Positions 9,000 to 18,523 of a stretch of 64,000 bases of DNA are shown here, piece by piece; positions within the stretch are counted from its first letter, which is position 1, and each line of letters starts with the position of its first letter. This DNA comes from Serratia sp. Ag1 (GTDB lineage Bacteria; Pseudomonadota; Gammaproteobacteria; Enterobacterales; Enterobacteriaceae). The notes under the pieces were generated by a model. The model saw nothing but the letters and a program-made list of their open reading frames with translations, searched no databases and was not told the origin of the DNA. The stretch covers positions 186,001 to 250,000 of the forward strand of contig NZ_JQEI01000003.1 of assembly GCF_000743355.1 (NCBI RefSeq), written 5' to 3'. The position numbers were made by a program, and so were the translations under genes.

Positions 9000-11174
9000 T
9001 TAAGCTCCAGATTTATACTCATAATGATAGTAACCATAGCCAAAATAATTTGATGACTTGCGTAAAACAGCGTTAAGAATAACTCCTTTAATATCAACAC
9101 CATTTTGCTCAAAACGCTTAATGCTAACATCCACTTCTTTAGGACTATTTATCTCAAAGCGAGCAACCATCAAAGCAGTACCGGCTAACTTACCAATAAT
9201 TGCTGCATCAGTTACAGCAAGGATAGGTGGTGTATCTACTAACACTATGTCATACTCCTCCCCGACATACTCTAGCAATTCAGTAAAGCGGTTGTGCATC
9301 AATAACTCAGAAGGATTAGGTGGGTTTTGACCACGCGCTATAAAATCAAAATTATCATATTTAGTTTTTTGAATTGCACTTTGAGCATTTAATTTGCCAG
9401 AAAGCACATCAGATAAACCATACCGACTGTCTCCCCCTAGTAGTTCATGTGCATATCCTTTTCGCATATCACAATCCATGAATAAAACTTTGAGACCGCT
9501 TTGCGCTATTACTGCAGCTAAATTTGCACTGATAAAAGTTTTACCAATCCCAGGGCTAGCTCCAGAAATCATTAAAATATTATTTTTAGCCTCCATCATC
9601 GCAAAGTGCAAACTAGTTCGCAAACTCCTAATTGCCTCAACAGCTAGATCAGCAGGATTACCATATGTCAAAAGTAGACTTGTATCATTAGGAGTGGTTT
9701 TTTTAGTTTTTCTTTTATTTGCGAGAGTGAGATCCTGTTTACGTTGCCATTCAGATAAAGGGACACTAGCGTAAACATTGATTCCTAACTCCTCTAGCTG
9801 TTCGGGGCTTTCTATACCATTATAAAGAAATGAGCGTATTAAAACATAACCTATAGATAACATCACACCCAATATCAAGCTCAAGCTAATTATTATCACT
9901 TTCTTGGGTTGCACAGGAATATCCTGAGTTACCGCCTGATCAATAATCCGCACATTGCCCACCGTGCTAGCCTTGGATATGCTCAATTCCTGCTCTTTAG
10001 CCAACAACTGCATATAAATCTCTTGGCCTGACTGTACATCTCGGCTTAGCCGCAAAATCTCTTGCTGAGTTTTAGGCATCGAGCTCACTCGTTTGTTCAA
10101 TTTGTCTCTTTCATCTTCCAAAACTTTCTTTTTCTCTAAAAGAGCACGATATGACGGATGTTCCACCGTGTATAATTTCGATATTTCCGCCTCTTTAAAC
10201 GTAAGCTCATTCAATTGAGCATCAACAGAGACGATAGAATCCAGTACAGATTTAGCCTCTAAAGAAAGATCAACAGAATCATTCTGTTGACGATATTTAT
10301 TCAACAAATTCTCTGAAGCATCAAGTGAATTGCGTACCTTTGGTAACTGACCTCTTAAAAACTCCAAGCTTCGGGCATCTTCTTCAGATTTTCTTTCAAC
10401 ATTTTGTGCAAGATAATTGTTGGTAATACTATTCAATATTTTCTGATTTAATATAGGGTCACTGCCAGTATAACTTAGTCCCAATACTCCAGTATTCTTA
10501 CCTTTGTCCTGAACATTAAATACATCTAAGATAGAGTTAATAACCTTCAACTCTGGAACTTTAGTGACAAAGAAAGACGTACCTGCTTTTGCATTCACAT
10601 CACTAATAAGTATAGAAAAATCGCCTTTTCTCAATAAAGTACCAATGATACCCTCTGCAAAAATCGCCTCATCTCTGTTTACACTAAAGTGCTTACCATC
10701 GTTTATGATTACCTCGATTGTAGGGTCATCCCCCCATTCGTCAGGGAGCACTAATCTAGATATAGCAATTTTTCCAGCCGGCTCTTTAGTCAAACGTACA
10801 AATATTTTACCAAAAACAGGAAAATACTTCTGCTCTATCACAGTATCTAAATTTAAATCCTCAACAGTTTTACTTAAAATCATTCTAGATTTAAGCAACT
10901 CAATCTCTGGAGCTGAATCTGGCTGTCCATTTGGCAACATTTGATTAATATTCTTTAGCAATGAATTCCCAGAATTTTGCTCTACCTGCACTAACGCATC
11001 AGCACGGTATATAGGGGTTGCTAATAAACTATATAATACCCCCAACGTCAAAAAGACTGAAGTGACAGCTATTATCAACCATCGATTATCTAGAACCTCT
11101 CCAAATAAACGCTTCAGATCAACCTCATCGTTCTTTTCACTTCTGCTAATATTTATTCTATTTTTCTCTAACAT
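9000..11174 (-). CDS. wzc: Wzc, polysaccharide co-polymerase and BY-type tyrosine autokinase
   Basis: A 724-residue inner-membrane protein that, with Wza, drives export and sets chain length. Two membrane segments (about residues 32-52 and 427-447) flank a large periplasmic part with coiled coil. The cytoplasmic kinase has Walker A SGASPGIGKT near 537-546, Walker A' VLFMDCD near 565-570 and Walker B VLVDTPP near 641-647. The last 15 residues hold six tyrosines (710, 713, 715, 716, 718, 720), the autophosphorylation cluster that Wzb dephosphorylates. ATG 11174 follows TAGGG and lies 16 bases after wzb. Length matches E. coli Wzc. It is the last gene of the conserved export block. Confidence 0.96.
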   Translation of the reverse strand: MLEKNRINISRSEKNDEVDLKRLFGEVLDNRWLIIAVTSVFLTLGVLYSLLATPIYRADALVQVEQNSGNSLLKNINQMLPNGQPDSAPEIELLKSRMILSKTVEDLNLDTVIEQKYFPVFGKIFVRLTKEPAGKIAISRLVLPDEWGDDPTIEVIINDGKHFSVNRDEAIFAEGIIGTLLRKGDFSILISDVNAKAGTSFFVTKVPELKVINSILDVFNVQDKGKNTGVLGLSYTGSDPILNQKILNSITNNYLAQNVERKSEEDARSLEFLRGQLPKVRNSLDASENLLNKYRQQNDSVDLSLEAKSVLDSIVSVDAQLNELTFKEAEISKLYTVEHPSYRALLEKKKVLEDERDKLNKRVSSMPKTQQEILRLSRDVQSGQEIYMQLLAKEQELSISKASTVGNVRIIDQAVTQDIPVQPKKVIIISLSLILGVMLSIGYVLIRSFLYNGIESPEQLEELGINVYASVPLSEWQRKQDLTLANKRKTKKTTPNDTSLLLTYGNPADLAVEAIRSLRTSLHFAMMEAKNNILMISGASPGIGKTFISANLAAVIAQSGLKVLFMDCDMRKGYAHELLGGDSRYGLSDVLSGKLNAQSAIQKTKYDNFDFIARGQNPPNPSELLMHNRFTELLEYVGEEYDIVLVDTPPILAVTDAAIIGKLAGTALMVARFEINSPKEVDVSIKRFEQNGVDIKGVILNAVLRKSSNYFGYGYYHYEYKSGA

Positions 11175-11190
11175 TATAAACCCTAGCTAA

Positions 11191-11625
11191 CTAGCGACTT
11201 AAAGCACCGCCCCATTTTTGGGCGGACTCATAAAGAAGACGATAAACAAACTCAAATGCCTCTCGGCTTTGGCGATAAGGATCAGTAATGTCACATTTAT
11301 TAAACCAATGCCCAAACAACATAACTTTGCCTCTTACTTCAGGAACTAATTGGCAAACTGCTTCAATATGTTTTTTCTCCATCACCAAAATCAAATCATA
11401 TTCATGACACATACTTGCAGTAATTTGTTGCCCTTTATGCCCAGCTAATGAAAGACCATATTGCTCAGCAACTTCTGCCGCCCTCGCATCAGCTGGCTCA
11501 CCAACCAAGGCACTAATCCCAGCTGAATCAATCTTTCGCTCTGGCAAGAGATTTCTCAACAACCGCTCCCCGGTTGGGGAGCGGCAAATATTGCCAACAC
11601 AGACCACAAGAATTGAATTAAACAT
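11191..11625 (-). CDS. wzb: Wzb, low-molecular-weight protein-tyrosine phosphatase
   Basis: A 144-residue cytoplasmic phosphatase. The P-loop CVGNICRS (CX5R) holds the nucleophilic cysteine near residue 9 and the arginine near 15; the general-acid aspartate is in ITDPYRQS near 115. It dephosphorylates the C-terminal tyrosines of Wzc, and this phosphorylation cycle is needed for polymer export. The start is one base before the wza stop is reached on the other side (ATG 11625, wza stop 11627-11629), so the two are translated from one message. Confidence 0.95.
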   Translation of the reverse strand: MFNSILVVCVGNICRSPTGERLLRNLLPERKIDSAGISALVGEPADARAAEVAEQYGLSLAGHKGQQITASMCHEYDLILVMEKKHIEAVCQLVPEVRGKVMLFGHWFNKCDITDPYRQSREAFEFVYRLLYESAQKWGGALSR

Positions 11626-11626
11626 A

Positions 11627-12766
11627 TTAGTTCGGCCAATTCCTTATCCAGCGCGCGGATTCAGTCATATTATTAACCCCAGTAATTGTCGGCACCAATT
11701 GACTGATCACGCGATTCCAACGCACTAACGGTGCAGTGGTAACATAAACAATATCGTAAGGTTGCAACTGGAACTCGGTACCCATCACTAAAGCACTGGC
11801 GTCTGAAGCATTCAACTGGTAGATATTCGCCAGTTTCTTACCTTCGCTACCGCGCAAGGAGCGAATCACAAACACCCCAGTAGCATCAGCCATTGCCTGG
11901 TCCATCCCTTCTGCATTACCCAATGCCTCAGTCAGAGTCATACCACTGCGGTCCATCTTCAACGTGGTCTGTTTCTTAACTTCACCCATCACAAACACTT
12001 TCAGGTCATCATTACGTGGGATGTAAAGAATGTCACCAGGGTACAGCAGGTGGTTTTCGGTCAGGTCGCCTTTCTGTAACAGCGCTTGAAGGGAGATTCG
12101 CTTCTCTTTGCCATCGTGGGTTAACACTACGTTGCGCCAATCCGCATTTTCGGTCAGGCCACCTGCAGCGTTAATTGCATCCATCACTGTTAGCGGCACG
12201 TTGGTAATAGGTTGTTGGCCAGATTTAGCCACTTCGCCTGTTACATAAGTCTTTTGCGAACGGAAAGCAGCAATGCTCACATCCACCTGTGGGCTTTCAA
12301 TATATTGCGCCAAACGGCTGGCGATCTCAGTCCGGATCTCAGACATTGTCTTGTCTGCTACTTTAAGCTTGCCAATGTAGGGGTAAAAAATGGTGCCATC
12401 TGCATTAACCCAGTTACCGGTGTCGCTGGCACTACGGTATTGCCCCGCCGGAGTTGTCAACTCAGGGTGATCCCACACCGTCACCATCAGCACGTCGCCA
12501 ATCCCAACACGATATTCGTAATTTTTCAGCTCAGCTTCTAGATCTTTGTTCGGCTGCGCTACAACCACTGCTGGTCGCATTTTTTCGATCAACTGCGGCG
12601 TCATTGGGTAAACATTGACCAGTTTGTCAATGTTAAAATCTGCATCGGATTGCTTTACAACTGTTTTACCTGAAGCCGATAGATGTGAACCAGGCACCAC
12701 AGTACATCCACTGATGAAACTTGCTGATATCAGTACGGATACCAGCTTAAACGTAACTTTTGTCAT
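11627..12766 (-). CDS. wza: Wza, outer-membrane polysaccharide export lipoprotein
   Basis: A 379-residue lipoprotein, the same length as E. coli Wza, forming the octameric outer-membrane channel for the polymer. The signal peptide [21 protein letters not shown] ends in a lipobox with the lipid-bearing cysteine at residue 21. The polysaccharide-export domain ([19 protein letters not shown]) and soluble-ligand-binding beta-grasp repeats ([23 protein letters not shown]) follow. The C-terminal amphipathic helix ([18 protein letters not shown]) forms the pore. An upstream in-frame ATG at 12859 exists, but starting there would bury the signal peptide, so I chose ATG 12766. It stands 106 bases after the wecA-like gene and nearly touches wzb. 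Confidence 0.95.
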   Translation of the reverse strand: MTKVTFKLVSVLISASFISGCTVVPGSHLSASGKTVVKQSDADFNIDKLVNVYPMTPQLIEKMRPAVVVAQPNKDLEAELKNYEYRVGIGDVLMVTVWDHPELTTPAGQYRSASDTGNWVNADGTIFYPYIGKLKVADKTMSEIRTEIASRLAQYIESPQVDVSIAAFRSQKTYVTGEVAKSGQQPITNVPLTVMDAINAAGGLTENADWRNVVLTHDGKEKRISLQALLQKGDLTENHLLYPGDILYIPRNDDLKVFVMGEVKKQTTLKMDRSGMTLTEALGNAEGMDQAMADATGVFVIRSLRGSEGKKLANIYQLNASDASALVMGTEFQLQPYDIVYVTTAPLVRWNRVISQLVPTITGVNNMTESARWIRNWPN

Positions 12767-12872
12767 CCAATTATTCACTATTATAAGGAAAGCAATCCAA
12801 TCTAACATTCGAGCTCTATGAACGGAAAACAACTCAGTAAAGAGTAAACCACCTATCACACAATGCAGTTAA

Positions 12873-13955
12873 TCACTTGTTTGAAGGTGTGTTTCCGATT
12901 TCGCTCATCCCTTGCTTATGGCCTGGCTTTCGGATCCAAGTCAAAATTTTCCAAACCCGAATAATAGACCAAAAATAAGCTGCAAAAACAACCAAAAATC
13001 CCACCAGCATCAGCAATTCAGGAACCCGGGCCCTATCGCCAATAATACCAATAGTCGCTAGCAACGCAGCAAAAGCAACAATCGCCAACAGTGTTTGCCG
13101 TGGACCCAAGCCAGCTCTCATCAAAATATGGTGCAAGTGCTCACGGTCAGGTTTAAATGGGCTATCTCCTCTGCGGATCCTGCGCACCATGATCGCAGCC
13201 ATATCCATTAATGGTACCGCAATCAGCCACAGAGCAGATACTGGCCGCATCACAGCTTTATCACCCTGAGTAGCCAACACCAACAACCAGATAACAGTAA
13301 AGCCAATCAGCGTGCTACCCGCATCGCCCATAAACACCTTGAATCGCCTTCCCATCGGGAAGCCAAGGTTTAGCATGATGTACGGCAGCGATGCGACCAA
13401 CAAGCACACGCACCATTTGGCCAGTTCCATGTTGCCACCTAGCTGGAACATTACTGCTAGTGCACCAAACGTAACACAAGACAACGCGCCAAGCAGGCCA
13501 TCAATACCATCAACCATATTGAAAGCATTGATGGCACCCCACACCGCGAGTAACGTTACAGAATAACCAAATACCCCTAATGCCAGTTCAATATCAGTAG
13601 TCACATAGCCAAGGCTTGTCAAAACTAGCCCAGACCACATCATGGCACCAGCAACCAAGGCCTGAACCCCCACCCGTGGTAGAACAGGTAAATCAAACCG
13701 ATCGTCCAATACACCAACAACCAGTAAAATTGTTGCACAGAACATGTAAAGACTAAATTGCGGCATCCAGTCTGGGTGCATCACATAAAGCACCCACAAT
13801 GCCAAATAAATCGATACTCCCCCCACCAGCGGAATATGGCCATCATGCTTTTTGCGGGCACTGGGTTTATCAACTAAACCAATATAAAACGCGACCTTTC
13901 TCGCCCCCAGCAGCATTAAGAAGGCGCCAACGAAGACCACCATCGACTCTTGCAC
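12873..13955 (-). CDS. WecA-like undecaprenyl-phosphate sugar-1-phosphate transferase
   Basis: A 360-residue integral membrane enzyme with about 11 membrane helices that transfers a sugar-1-phosphate (GlcNAc-1-P in WecA) to undecaprenyl phosphate, starting the repeat unit. Signature motifs are LVDKPSARKKHDG near the start, the metal-site VGVLDDRFDLP, the NAFNMVDGIDGL block, MGDAGST, and the cytoplasmic His motif DREHLHH. It belongs to the PNPT family, not the WbaP/WcaJ family often found with wza-wzb-wzc. The frame opens with GTG at 13955, three bases after GGTGAG; ATG 13943 is the alternative. The enterobacterial common antigen wecA normally lies elsewhere, so this is probably a second, capsule-dedicated copy. 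Confidence 0.9.
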   Translation of the reverse strand: MQESMVVFVGAFLMLLGARKVAFYIGLVDKPSARKKHDGHIPLVGGVSIYLALWVLYVMHPDWMPQFSLYMFCATILLVVGVLDDRFDLPVLPRVGVQALVAGAMMWSGLVLTSLGYVTTDIELALGVFGYSVTLLAVWGAINAFNMVDGIDGLLGALSCVTFGALAVMFQLGGNMELAKWCVCLLVASLPYIMLNLGFPMGRRFKVFMGDAGSTLIGFTVIWLLVLATQGDKAVMRPVSALWLIAVPLMDMAAIMVRRIRRGDSPFKPDREHLHHILMRAGLGPRQTLLAIVAFAALLATIGIIGDRARVPELLMLVGFLVVFAAYFWSIIRVWKILTWIRKPGHKQGMSEIGNTPSNK

Positions 13956-14339
13956 TTTCTCACCATAATCAAATAGTTATAACTCAAAATCCAGATGATG
14001 CAGACAGGTTACGGCTCTTGGCTAATGGCATTGCCAGCTAAAAACCTTAAGCGTAAGTGCCTGGTAGCTTCATGCTTTTATGGAAATAAAAAAGATCTAA
14101 TCGTTATAACATCAAGAATAAAAATCCATTTAAAATCAAAGTATGGCAAGTATATCGACATGCCAATACAAAGCTTATTGCGTATGAAATAATTTATTTT
14201 CGCTAGAGGTAATTAAATCATTTAATTTACTGCTAACTAATTATCGGGCTCAGTCTTGAGAGAATAATTGTCGCTAATAGTGCCAATGGTTTTGCAAACT
14301 GTCTGTTTCTACTCGTAAATGTCAAAGTACATAAAACAT
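13956..14339. other. Intergenic region between galF and the wecA-like gene
   Basis: About 380 bases without a convincing gene; short frames on both strands look like chance. No strong hairpin follows the galF stop, so transcription anti-terminated at the upstream ops element could pass into the wecA-like gene and wza. A secondary promoter here is possible but not visible with confidence. Confidence 0.45.
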
Positions 14340-15236
14340 TTACAGACCCAATTTCTCTACCCACTCGCGGAATGCCTTGCCCTGCGTCGGGTGGCGCAAA
14401 CCAAAGGTGACAAACGCCCGCAGATAATCCAGCTTCTCGCCGCAGTTAAACGACTCCCCGACTAACTTCATGGCTTCTACCGGTTTTTGCTTCAGCAATT
14501 CTGCAATGGCATCGGTTAACTGGATGCGCCCCCAGGCCCCCGGCCTGGTTTGTTCCAGAATCGGCCAGATATCGGCAGCAAGCACATAGCGACCAACGGC
14601 TGAGTAGTTAGATTTCAGTTGAATCTCGCGGCTCGGTTTTTCAATGATGGATGTCATGAGCGAACTTTCACCAGGCTGCAAAGCCTTGGCTTCACATTCA
14701 ACCACCGAGTAGTTATGCAGTACGCTTTCATCCACCGCCTGTACCAACACTTGGCTCGCACCGGTTTCATTGAAGCGCGTAATCATCTGTGCCAGGTTGT
14801 CTTTTTTCAGATCGGCTTTTACATCATCTATCAGCACGTCTGGCAGCAGTACCACAAAAGGGGAATCCCCCACTAACGGCTTGGCACAAAGCACCGCGTG
14901 CCCCAGGCCTTTGGGTTGCCCTTGGCGAATGTGCATCAGGGTGACGCCCGGTGGGGTGATCGACTTCACTTCATCCAGCAGTTGGCGCTTCACCCGCGCT
15001 TCCAGCATGGCTTCAAGTTCGTAAGAGGTGTCAAAATGATTTTCGATCGCATTCTTGGAGGAATGCGTCACCAGAATAATTTCTTTAATCCCAGCGGCAA
15101 CGCACTCATTGACGATATATTGGATCAGCGGCTTGTCGACAATCGGCAACATTTCTTTCGGTATCGCCTTGGTTGCTGGCAACATGCGCATCCCCAAACC
15201 AGCAACAGGAATGACTGCTTTCAACATTTTAGCCAT
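14340..15236 (-). CDS. galF: GalF, UDP-glucose pyrophosphorylase paralogue
   Basis: A 298-residue nucleotidyltransferase of the GalU family. It has the GalF-type changes: the pyrophosphorylase loop reads GLGMRM where GalU has GLGTRM, and the later block reads [16 protein letters not shown] where GalU has [13 protein letters not shown]. From the family, GalF has low activity itself and is thought to modulate GalU and UDP-glucose supply. [14 protein letters not shown], near residue 30, is shared with GalU. It lies 45 bases after galU in the same operon under the ops element, the position galF holds at enterobacterial polysaccharide loci. Confidence 0.9.
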   Translation of the reverse strand: MAKMLKAVIPVAGLGMRMLPATKAIPKEMLPIVDKPLIQYIVNECVAAGIKEIILVTHSSKNAIENHFDTSYELEAMLEARVKRQLLDEVKSITPPGVTLMHIRQGQPKGLGHAVLCAKPLVGDSPFVVLLPDVLIDDVKADLKKDNLAQMITRFNETGASQVLVQAVDESVLHNYSVVECEAKALQPGESSLMTSIIEKPSREIQLKSNYSAVGRYVLAADIWPILEQTRPGAWGRIQLTDAIAELLKQKPVEAMKLVGESFNCGEKLDYLRAFVTFGLRHPTQGKAFREWVEKLGL

Positions 15237-15281
15237 GATAACCCTCTCTGAATCTTCAAATCATGCTAGCGCTCTTGGCTA

Positions 15282-16181
15282 TCACTTGCTGGTAAGAGTC
15301 TGTTTCAGCCACTGGGTGAAATTCTCACCTTCAGACGGGTGGCGCAGGCCATATTGCACAAAAGCCTTCATATAACCCAATTTGTCGCCACAATCGTGCG
15401 ATTTCCCGGTCATATGGAATGCCTCAACCGTTTCCTGCTTCATCAGCATGGCAATAGCATCGGTCAACTGGATCTCATCACCCGCTCCAGGTGGCGTCTT
15501 TTCCAACAGCGGCCAAATATTGGCCGAAAGCACATAGCGCCCTACCACCGCAAGATTAGAAGGGGCTGCATCACGCGCAGGTTTTTCGACCACTGCAGTC
15601 ATCGGTGTGCTTTCACCAGCAGCCAACTTTGCCCCACCGCAATCAACCACGCCGTATTTAAATACATCCTCTTCGGGCACAGGTTCAACCATAATCTGGC
15701 TACAATCGGTTTGCTCAAAACGCTGTATCATTTTGGCCAGATTCTCTTTACGCAGGTCGGCTGTAGCATCATCCAGCAACACATCAGGCAACAACACAAC
15801 AAAAGGCGCATCACCCACCATCGGTTTAGCACATAGCACCGCATGGCCAAGACCCTTGGCCTGCCCCTGCCGCACTTGCATAACCGTCACATCCGGCGGG
15901 CAAATCCCCTGCACCTCTGCCAATAGTTGACGCTTTACACGTGCCTCAAGCACGGCCTCCAGTTCAAAAGAGGTATCAAAATGGTTTTCAATTGCATTTT
16001 TAGATGAATGTGTAACCAGTACAATATCTTTAATCCCCGCTGCAACGCATTCACTCACGATGTATTGAATCAATGGCTTATCAACCACCGGCAGCATTTC
16101 TTTCGGGATAGCCTTGGTTGCAGGCAACATGCGGGTGCCCAGCCCCGCTACGGGAATCACGGCTTTTAATCTTTTTTGCAT
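15282..16181 (-). CDS. galU: GalU, UTP-glucose-1-phosphate uridylyltransferase
   Basis: A 299-residue cytoplasmic enzyme making UDP-glucose from UTP and glucose-1-phosphate, the precursor for capsule, LPS core and trehalose. The nucleotide loop [20 protein letters not shown], the [11 protein letters not shown] block and the [13 protein letters not shown] and [11 protein letters not shown] motifs are all of the active GalU type. The frame is open to 16241, but ATG 16181 ([10 protein letters not shown]) has a GGTGGA ribosome site eight bases before it and fits the family length. It is the first gene downstream of the JUMPstart element. With galF beside it, the locus keeps a tandem GalU/GalF pair. 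Confidence 0.9.
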   Translation of the reverse strand: MQKRLKAVIPVAGLGTRMLPATKAIPKEMLPVVDKPLIQYIVSECVAAGIKDIVLVTHSSKNAIENHFDTSFELEAVLEARVKRQLLAEVQGICPPDVTVMQVRQGQAKGLGHAVLCAKPMVGDAPFVVLLPDVLLDDATADLRKENLAKMIQRFEQTDCSQIMVEPVPEEDVFKYGVVDCGGAKLAAGESTPMTAVVEKPARDAAPSNLAVVGRYVLSANIWPLLEKTPPGAGDEIQLTDAIAMLMKQETVEAFHMTGKSHDCGDKLGYMKAFVQYGLRHPSEGENFTQWLKQTLTSK

Positions 16182-16310
16182 CGTTTCGTTCCACCAAAAA
16201 ACAAAAATAAATGTAAAAGAACCAGAAAAAATGTGAGGCAAGAGAGTTTAATATTTTTATTTAAAATCATCAGGTTCTGAAAAACTCAAATTTATGATGC
16301 TGACTTTTGA

Positions 16311-16348
16311 CACGCTACCGCCCTTGGCTTGCAGCTACCAATGCACTG
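16311..16348 (-). promoter_or_regulatory. JUMPstart element with ops (RfaH recruitment site)
   Basis: Read on the minus strand, the 38 bases run from CAGTGCATTGGTAGCTG to GGGCGGTAGCGTG and match the JUMPstart consensus nearly throughout. The 11-base ops core GGCGGTAGCGT is exact (16312-16322). It stands 130 bases before the galU start, in the untranslated leader. In enterobacteria ops pauses RNA polymerase and loads RfaH, which suppresses termination and promotes translation across long polysaccharide operons. It therefore predicts RfaH-dependent expression of galU through wzc and perhaps beyond. Confidence 0.92.
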
Positions 16349-16425
16349 TAGACGATGTTTTTAATCAAGAAAATGCGATTATCACCACACCTTACGGTGC
16401 ATCTGGGGCTTTACACTAAAATTAA

Positions 16426-16441
16426 TGTGATATAAATCACA
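16426..16441. promoter_or_regulatory. Candidate CRP (cAMP receptor protein) site near the polysaccharide operon
   Basis: The sequence TGTGATATAAATCACA has both consensus half-sites, TGTGA-N6-TCACA, with no mismatch. It lies 78 bases upstream of the JUMPstart in the direction of galU. Whether it activates or represses depends on the start site, which is not known. Confidence 0.6.
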
Positions 16442-16869
16442 CTATAATAAAGAGACAATACCCATCCTGCCGGGTAGCGGCACTTATCATCGTCTAAAGA
16501 ACGACAGGATTCTTGAACCAAGATTCTTATACTATTGACCCACTGAAACAAGCCTTAGATAAACCTGTATAGGCCTTTTCAGAATAAGACTACTATTTTG
16601 TTTTTTACGCACATTTTATTTCAGTTTTCAATAAAAATAACACATTGATTTTAATGAAATTTTTAGACTTCTCATGCGAACAAGAAAGTTGGTTGATTTT
16701 TTTTGCAACAAGGTTCAACCAGGCAATGAACCATTATAACGGTTAGTTACTCGCCTTTTCTATTCTCCTGCGTCCTATTTATACCGATTTACAGTTGAAT
16801 TCCCTTTTCCCTGCGTTCATCATTCTCATTGCGGCATAAGCCGTAGAACATAAAGGTGAAATTGGGCAT

Positions 16870-18453
16870 ATGGAATGGATCGCAGATCCAACAATTTGGG
16901 CCGGTCTGGCCACCCTGGTTGTGCTGGAGATTGTCCTGGGGATAGACAACCTCATATTTATCGCCATTCTGGCAGAGAAATTACCAAAAAAACAAAGAGA
17001 TAAAGCTCGTATTGTCGGCCTTTTGCTGGCGCTGCTGATGCGTTTGGCACTGCTTGCCTCTATTTCATGGCTGGCGACGCTCACCAAGCCCCTGTTCACT
17101 GCAGCAGGCCACCCGTTCAGTGGGCGGGATCTGATCATGCTGGTCGGTGGTATCTTCCTATTGTTTAAAGCGACAATGGAACTGAACGAACGGCTGGAAG
17201 GTAAAGACGAAGAACAGCACGGCCAGCGTAAAGGGGCTCGTTTTTGGCCCGTCGTCGCACAAATTGTCGTGCTTGATGCCGTCTTCTCGCTGGACTCAGT
17301 CATCACCGCCATCGGGATGGTCGATCACCTCGCGGTGATGATGATTGCCGTCTGTATCGCTATTGGCCTGATGCTGCTGGCCAGCAAGCCGTTGACCCGT
17401 TTTGTCAATGCTCACCCCACGATTGTTATTTTGTGTCTCAGCTTCTTGCTGATGATCGGTTTCAGCCTGGTTGCAGAAGGTTTCGGCTATCACATTCCGA
17501 AAGGGTATCTCTACGCAGCCATTGGTTTCTCAGTGATGATCGAAGCACTGAACCAACTCGCACAGTTCAACCGACGCCGCTTCCTTTCCAAGGTTCGCCC
17601 CTTGCGTGAACGCACCGCAGAAGCGGTGTTACGCATGCTGAGTGGCAAGCATGAAGAAGCGGAAGTCGATAGCCATTCCGCTAACCTGTTGGCCGACAGC
17701 ACCAGCACAAGCGGTGAGATCTTCAACCGCCAAGAACGCCATATGATCGAACGCGTGCTGGGTATGGCGCAACGAACAGTTAGCAGCATCATGACCTCAC
17801 GGCACGATGTTGAATACCTTGCGCTCACCGATCCACAAGAAAAGCTGACGCAGATGCTGGGCAAAAACCAGCACACCCGCATCGTGGTAAAAGAAGATAA
17901 CGCTAGCGATGAGCCGTTGGGAGTGATCCACACCATCGACGTTTTAAAGCAGCAGTTGCAGCAAGACTCGCTGGATCTGCGGTCACTGGTGCGCCAGCCG
18001 CTAATCTTCCCAGAGCAACTAACGCTGCTTTCTGCCTTGGAGCAATTCCGCCAGGCCAAAACGCATTTCGCCTTTGTCGTCGATGAGTTTGGTTCTATTG
18101 AGGGGGTGGTTACCTTGACAGACGTTATGGAAACCATCGCCGGTAACTTGCCAGAAGCTGACGAAGAGATAGACGCACGCCACGACATCCAGCAAACCGC
18201 CGATGGCTGTTGGATCGCCAATGGTCACATGCCGCTGGAAGATCTGGTGCTGTATGTGCCGCTGCCGATAGAAGAAAAGCGTGAATATCATACGCTAGCG
18301 GGTTTACTGATGGAGTATTGCCAGCGTATTCCACGAGAAGGTGAGCAATTGCAGATCGGTGACTATCTGTTTGAACCACTGCAAATCAGCAGCCACCGAA
18401 TTATGAAGGTAAAAATCACGCCGCTAGTGATACGTGAAGACGACGAAGTCTGA
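16870..18453 (+). CDS. yegH: YegH, TerC-domain inner-membrane protein with CBS and CorC_HlyC domains
   Basis: A 527-residue protein, the same length as E. coli YegH. The N-terminal TerC-type membrane domain (about residues 1-240) has seven hydrophobic segments with the conserved acidic motifs EIVLGIDN and [10 protein letters not shown] pair of CBS domains (about 300-425, including [18 protein letters not shown]) and a C-terminal CorC/HlyC transporter-associated domain (about 440-520) follow. The family is linked to metal-ion transport or metalation of exported proteins, but YegH itself has no settled role. In E. coli yegH lies between wza and asmA, which supports the assignment. Translation starts at ATG 16870. 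A hairpin follows the stop directly. Confidence 0.92.
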   Translation: MEWIADPTIWAGLATLVVLEIVLGIDNLIFIAILAEKLPKKQRDKARIVGLLLALLMRLALLASISWLATLTKPLFTAAGHPFSGRDLIMLVGGIFLLFKATMELNERLEGKDEEQHGQRKGARFWPVVAQIVVLDAVFSLDSVITAIGMVDHLAVMMIAVCIAIGLMLLASKPLTRFVNAHPTIVILCLSFLLMIGFSLVAEGFGYHIPKGYLYAAIGFSVMIEALNQLAQFNRRRFLSKVRPLRERTAEAVLRMLSGKHEEAEVDSHSANLLADSTSTSGEIFNRQERHMIERVLGMAQRTVSSIMTSRHDVEYLALTDPQEKLTQMLGKNQHTRIVVKEDNASDEPLGVIHTIDVLKQQLQQDSLDLRSLVRQPLIFPEQLTLLSALEQFRQAKTHFAFVVDEFGSIEGVVTLTDVMETIAGNLPEADEEIDARHDIQQTADGCWIANGHMPLEDLVLYVPLPIEEKREYHTLAGLLMEYCQRIPREGEQLQIGDYLFEPLQISSHRIMKVKITPLVIREDDEV

Positions 18454-18456
18454 ATT

Positions 18457-18486
18457 CTACTGCCCTCTCTCGCTGGAGGGCAGTAG
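18457..18486. terminator. Hairpin terminator between convergent yegH and dcuC
   Basis: An 11-base perfect stem, CTACTGCCCTC paired with GAGGGCAGTAG, with an eight-base loop begins three bases after the yegH stop. There is no strong T run, but its place between convergent genes suggests a bidirectional terminator. Confidence 0.7.
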
Positions 18487-18523
18487 CCCAGTGTTCCTCC
18501 CTCCCCCAGGGATGAAGGAACTC

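Larger units (their letters stand above)
16182..16869. other. Regulatory region between galU (minus) and yegH (plus)
   Basis: A divergent promoter region of about 690 bases. It holds the JUMPstart/ops element and a perfect CRP-type palindrome, both listed separately, and must contain the polysaccharide operon promoter and the yegH promoter. On the minus strand, TTGTCT followed 17 bases later by TTATAT (overlapping the CRP-like site) is one possible promoter, which CRP would then block. This last point is weak. No gene is seen. Confidence 0.6.

Noticed and set aside
13995-14192. Small plus-strand frame between galF and the wecA-like gene
   Set aside because: Basic, low-information translation, no ribosome site, and partly in AT-rich non-coding sequence; most likely chance.
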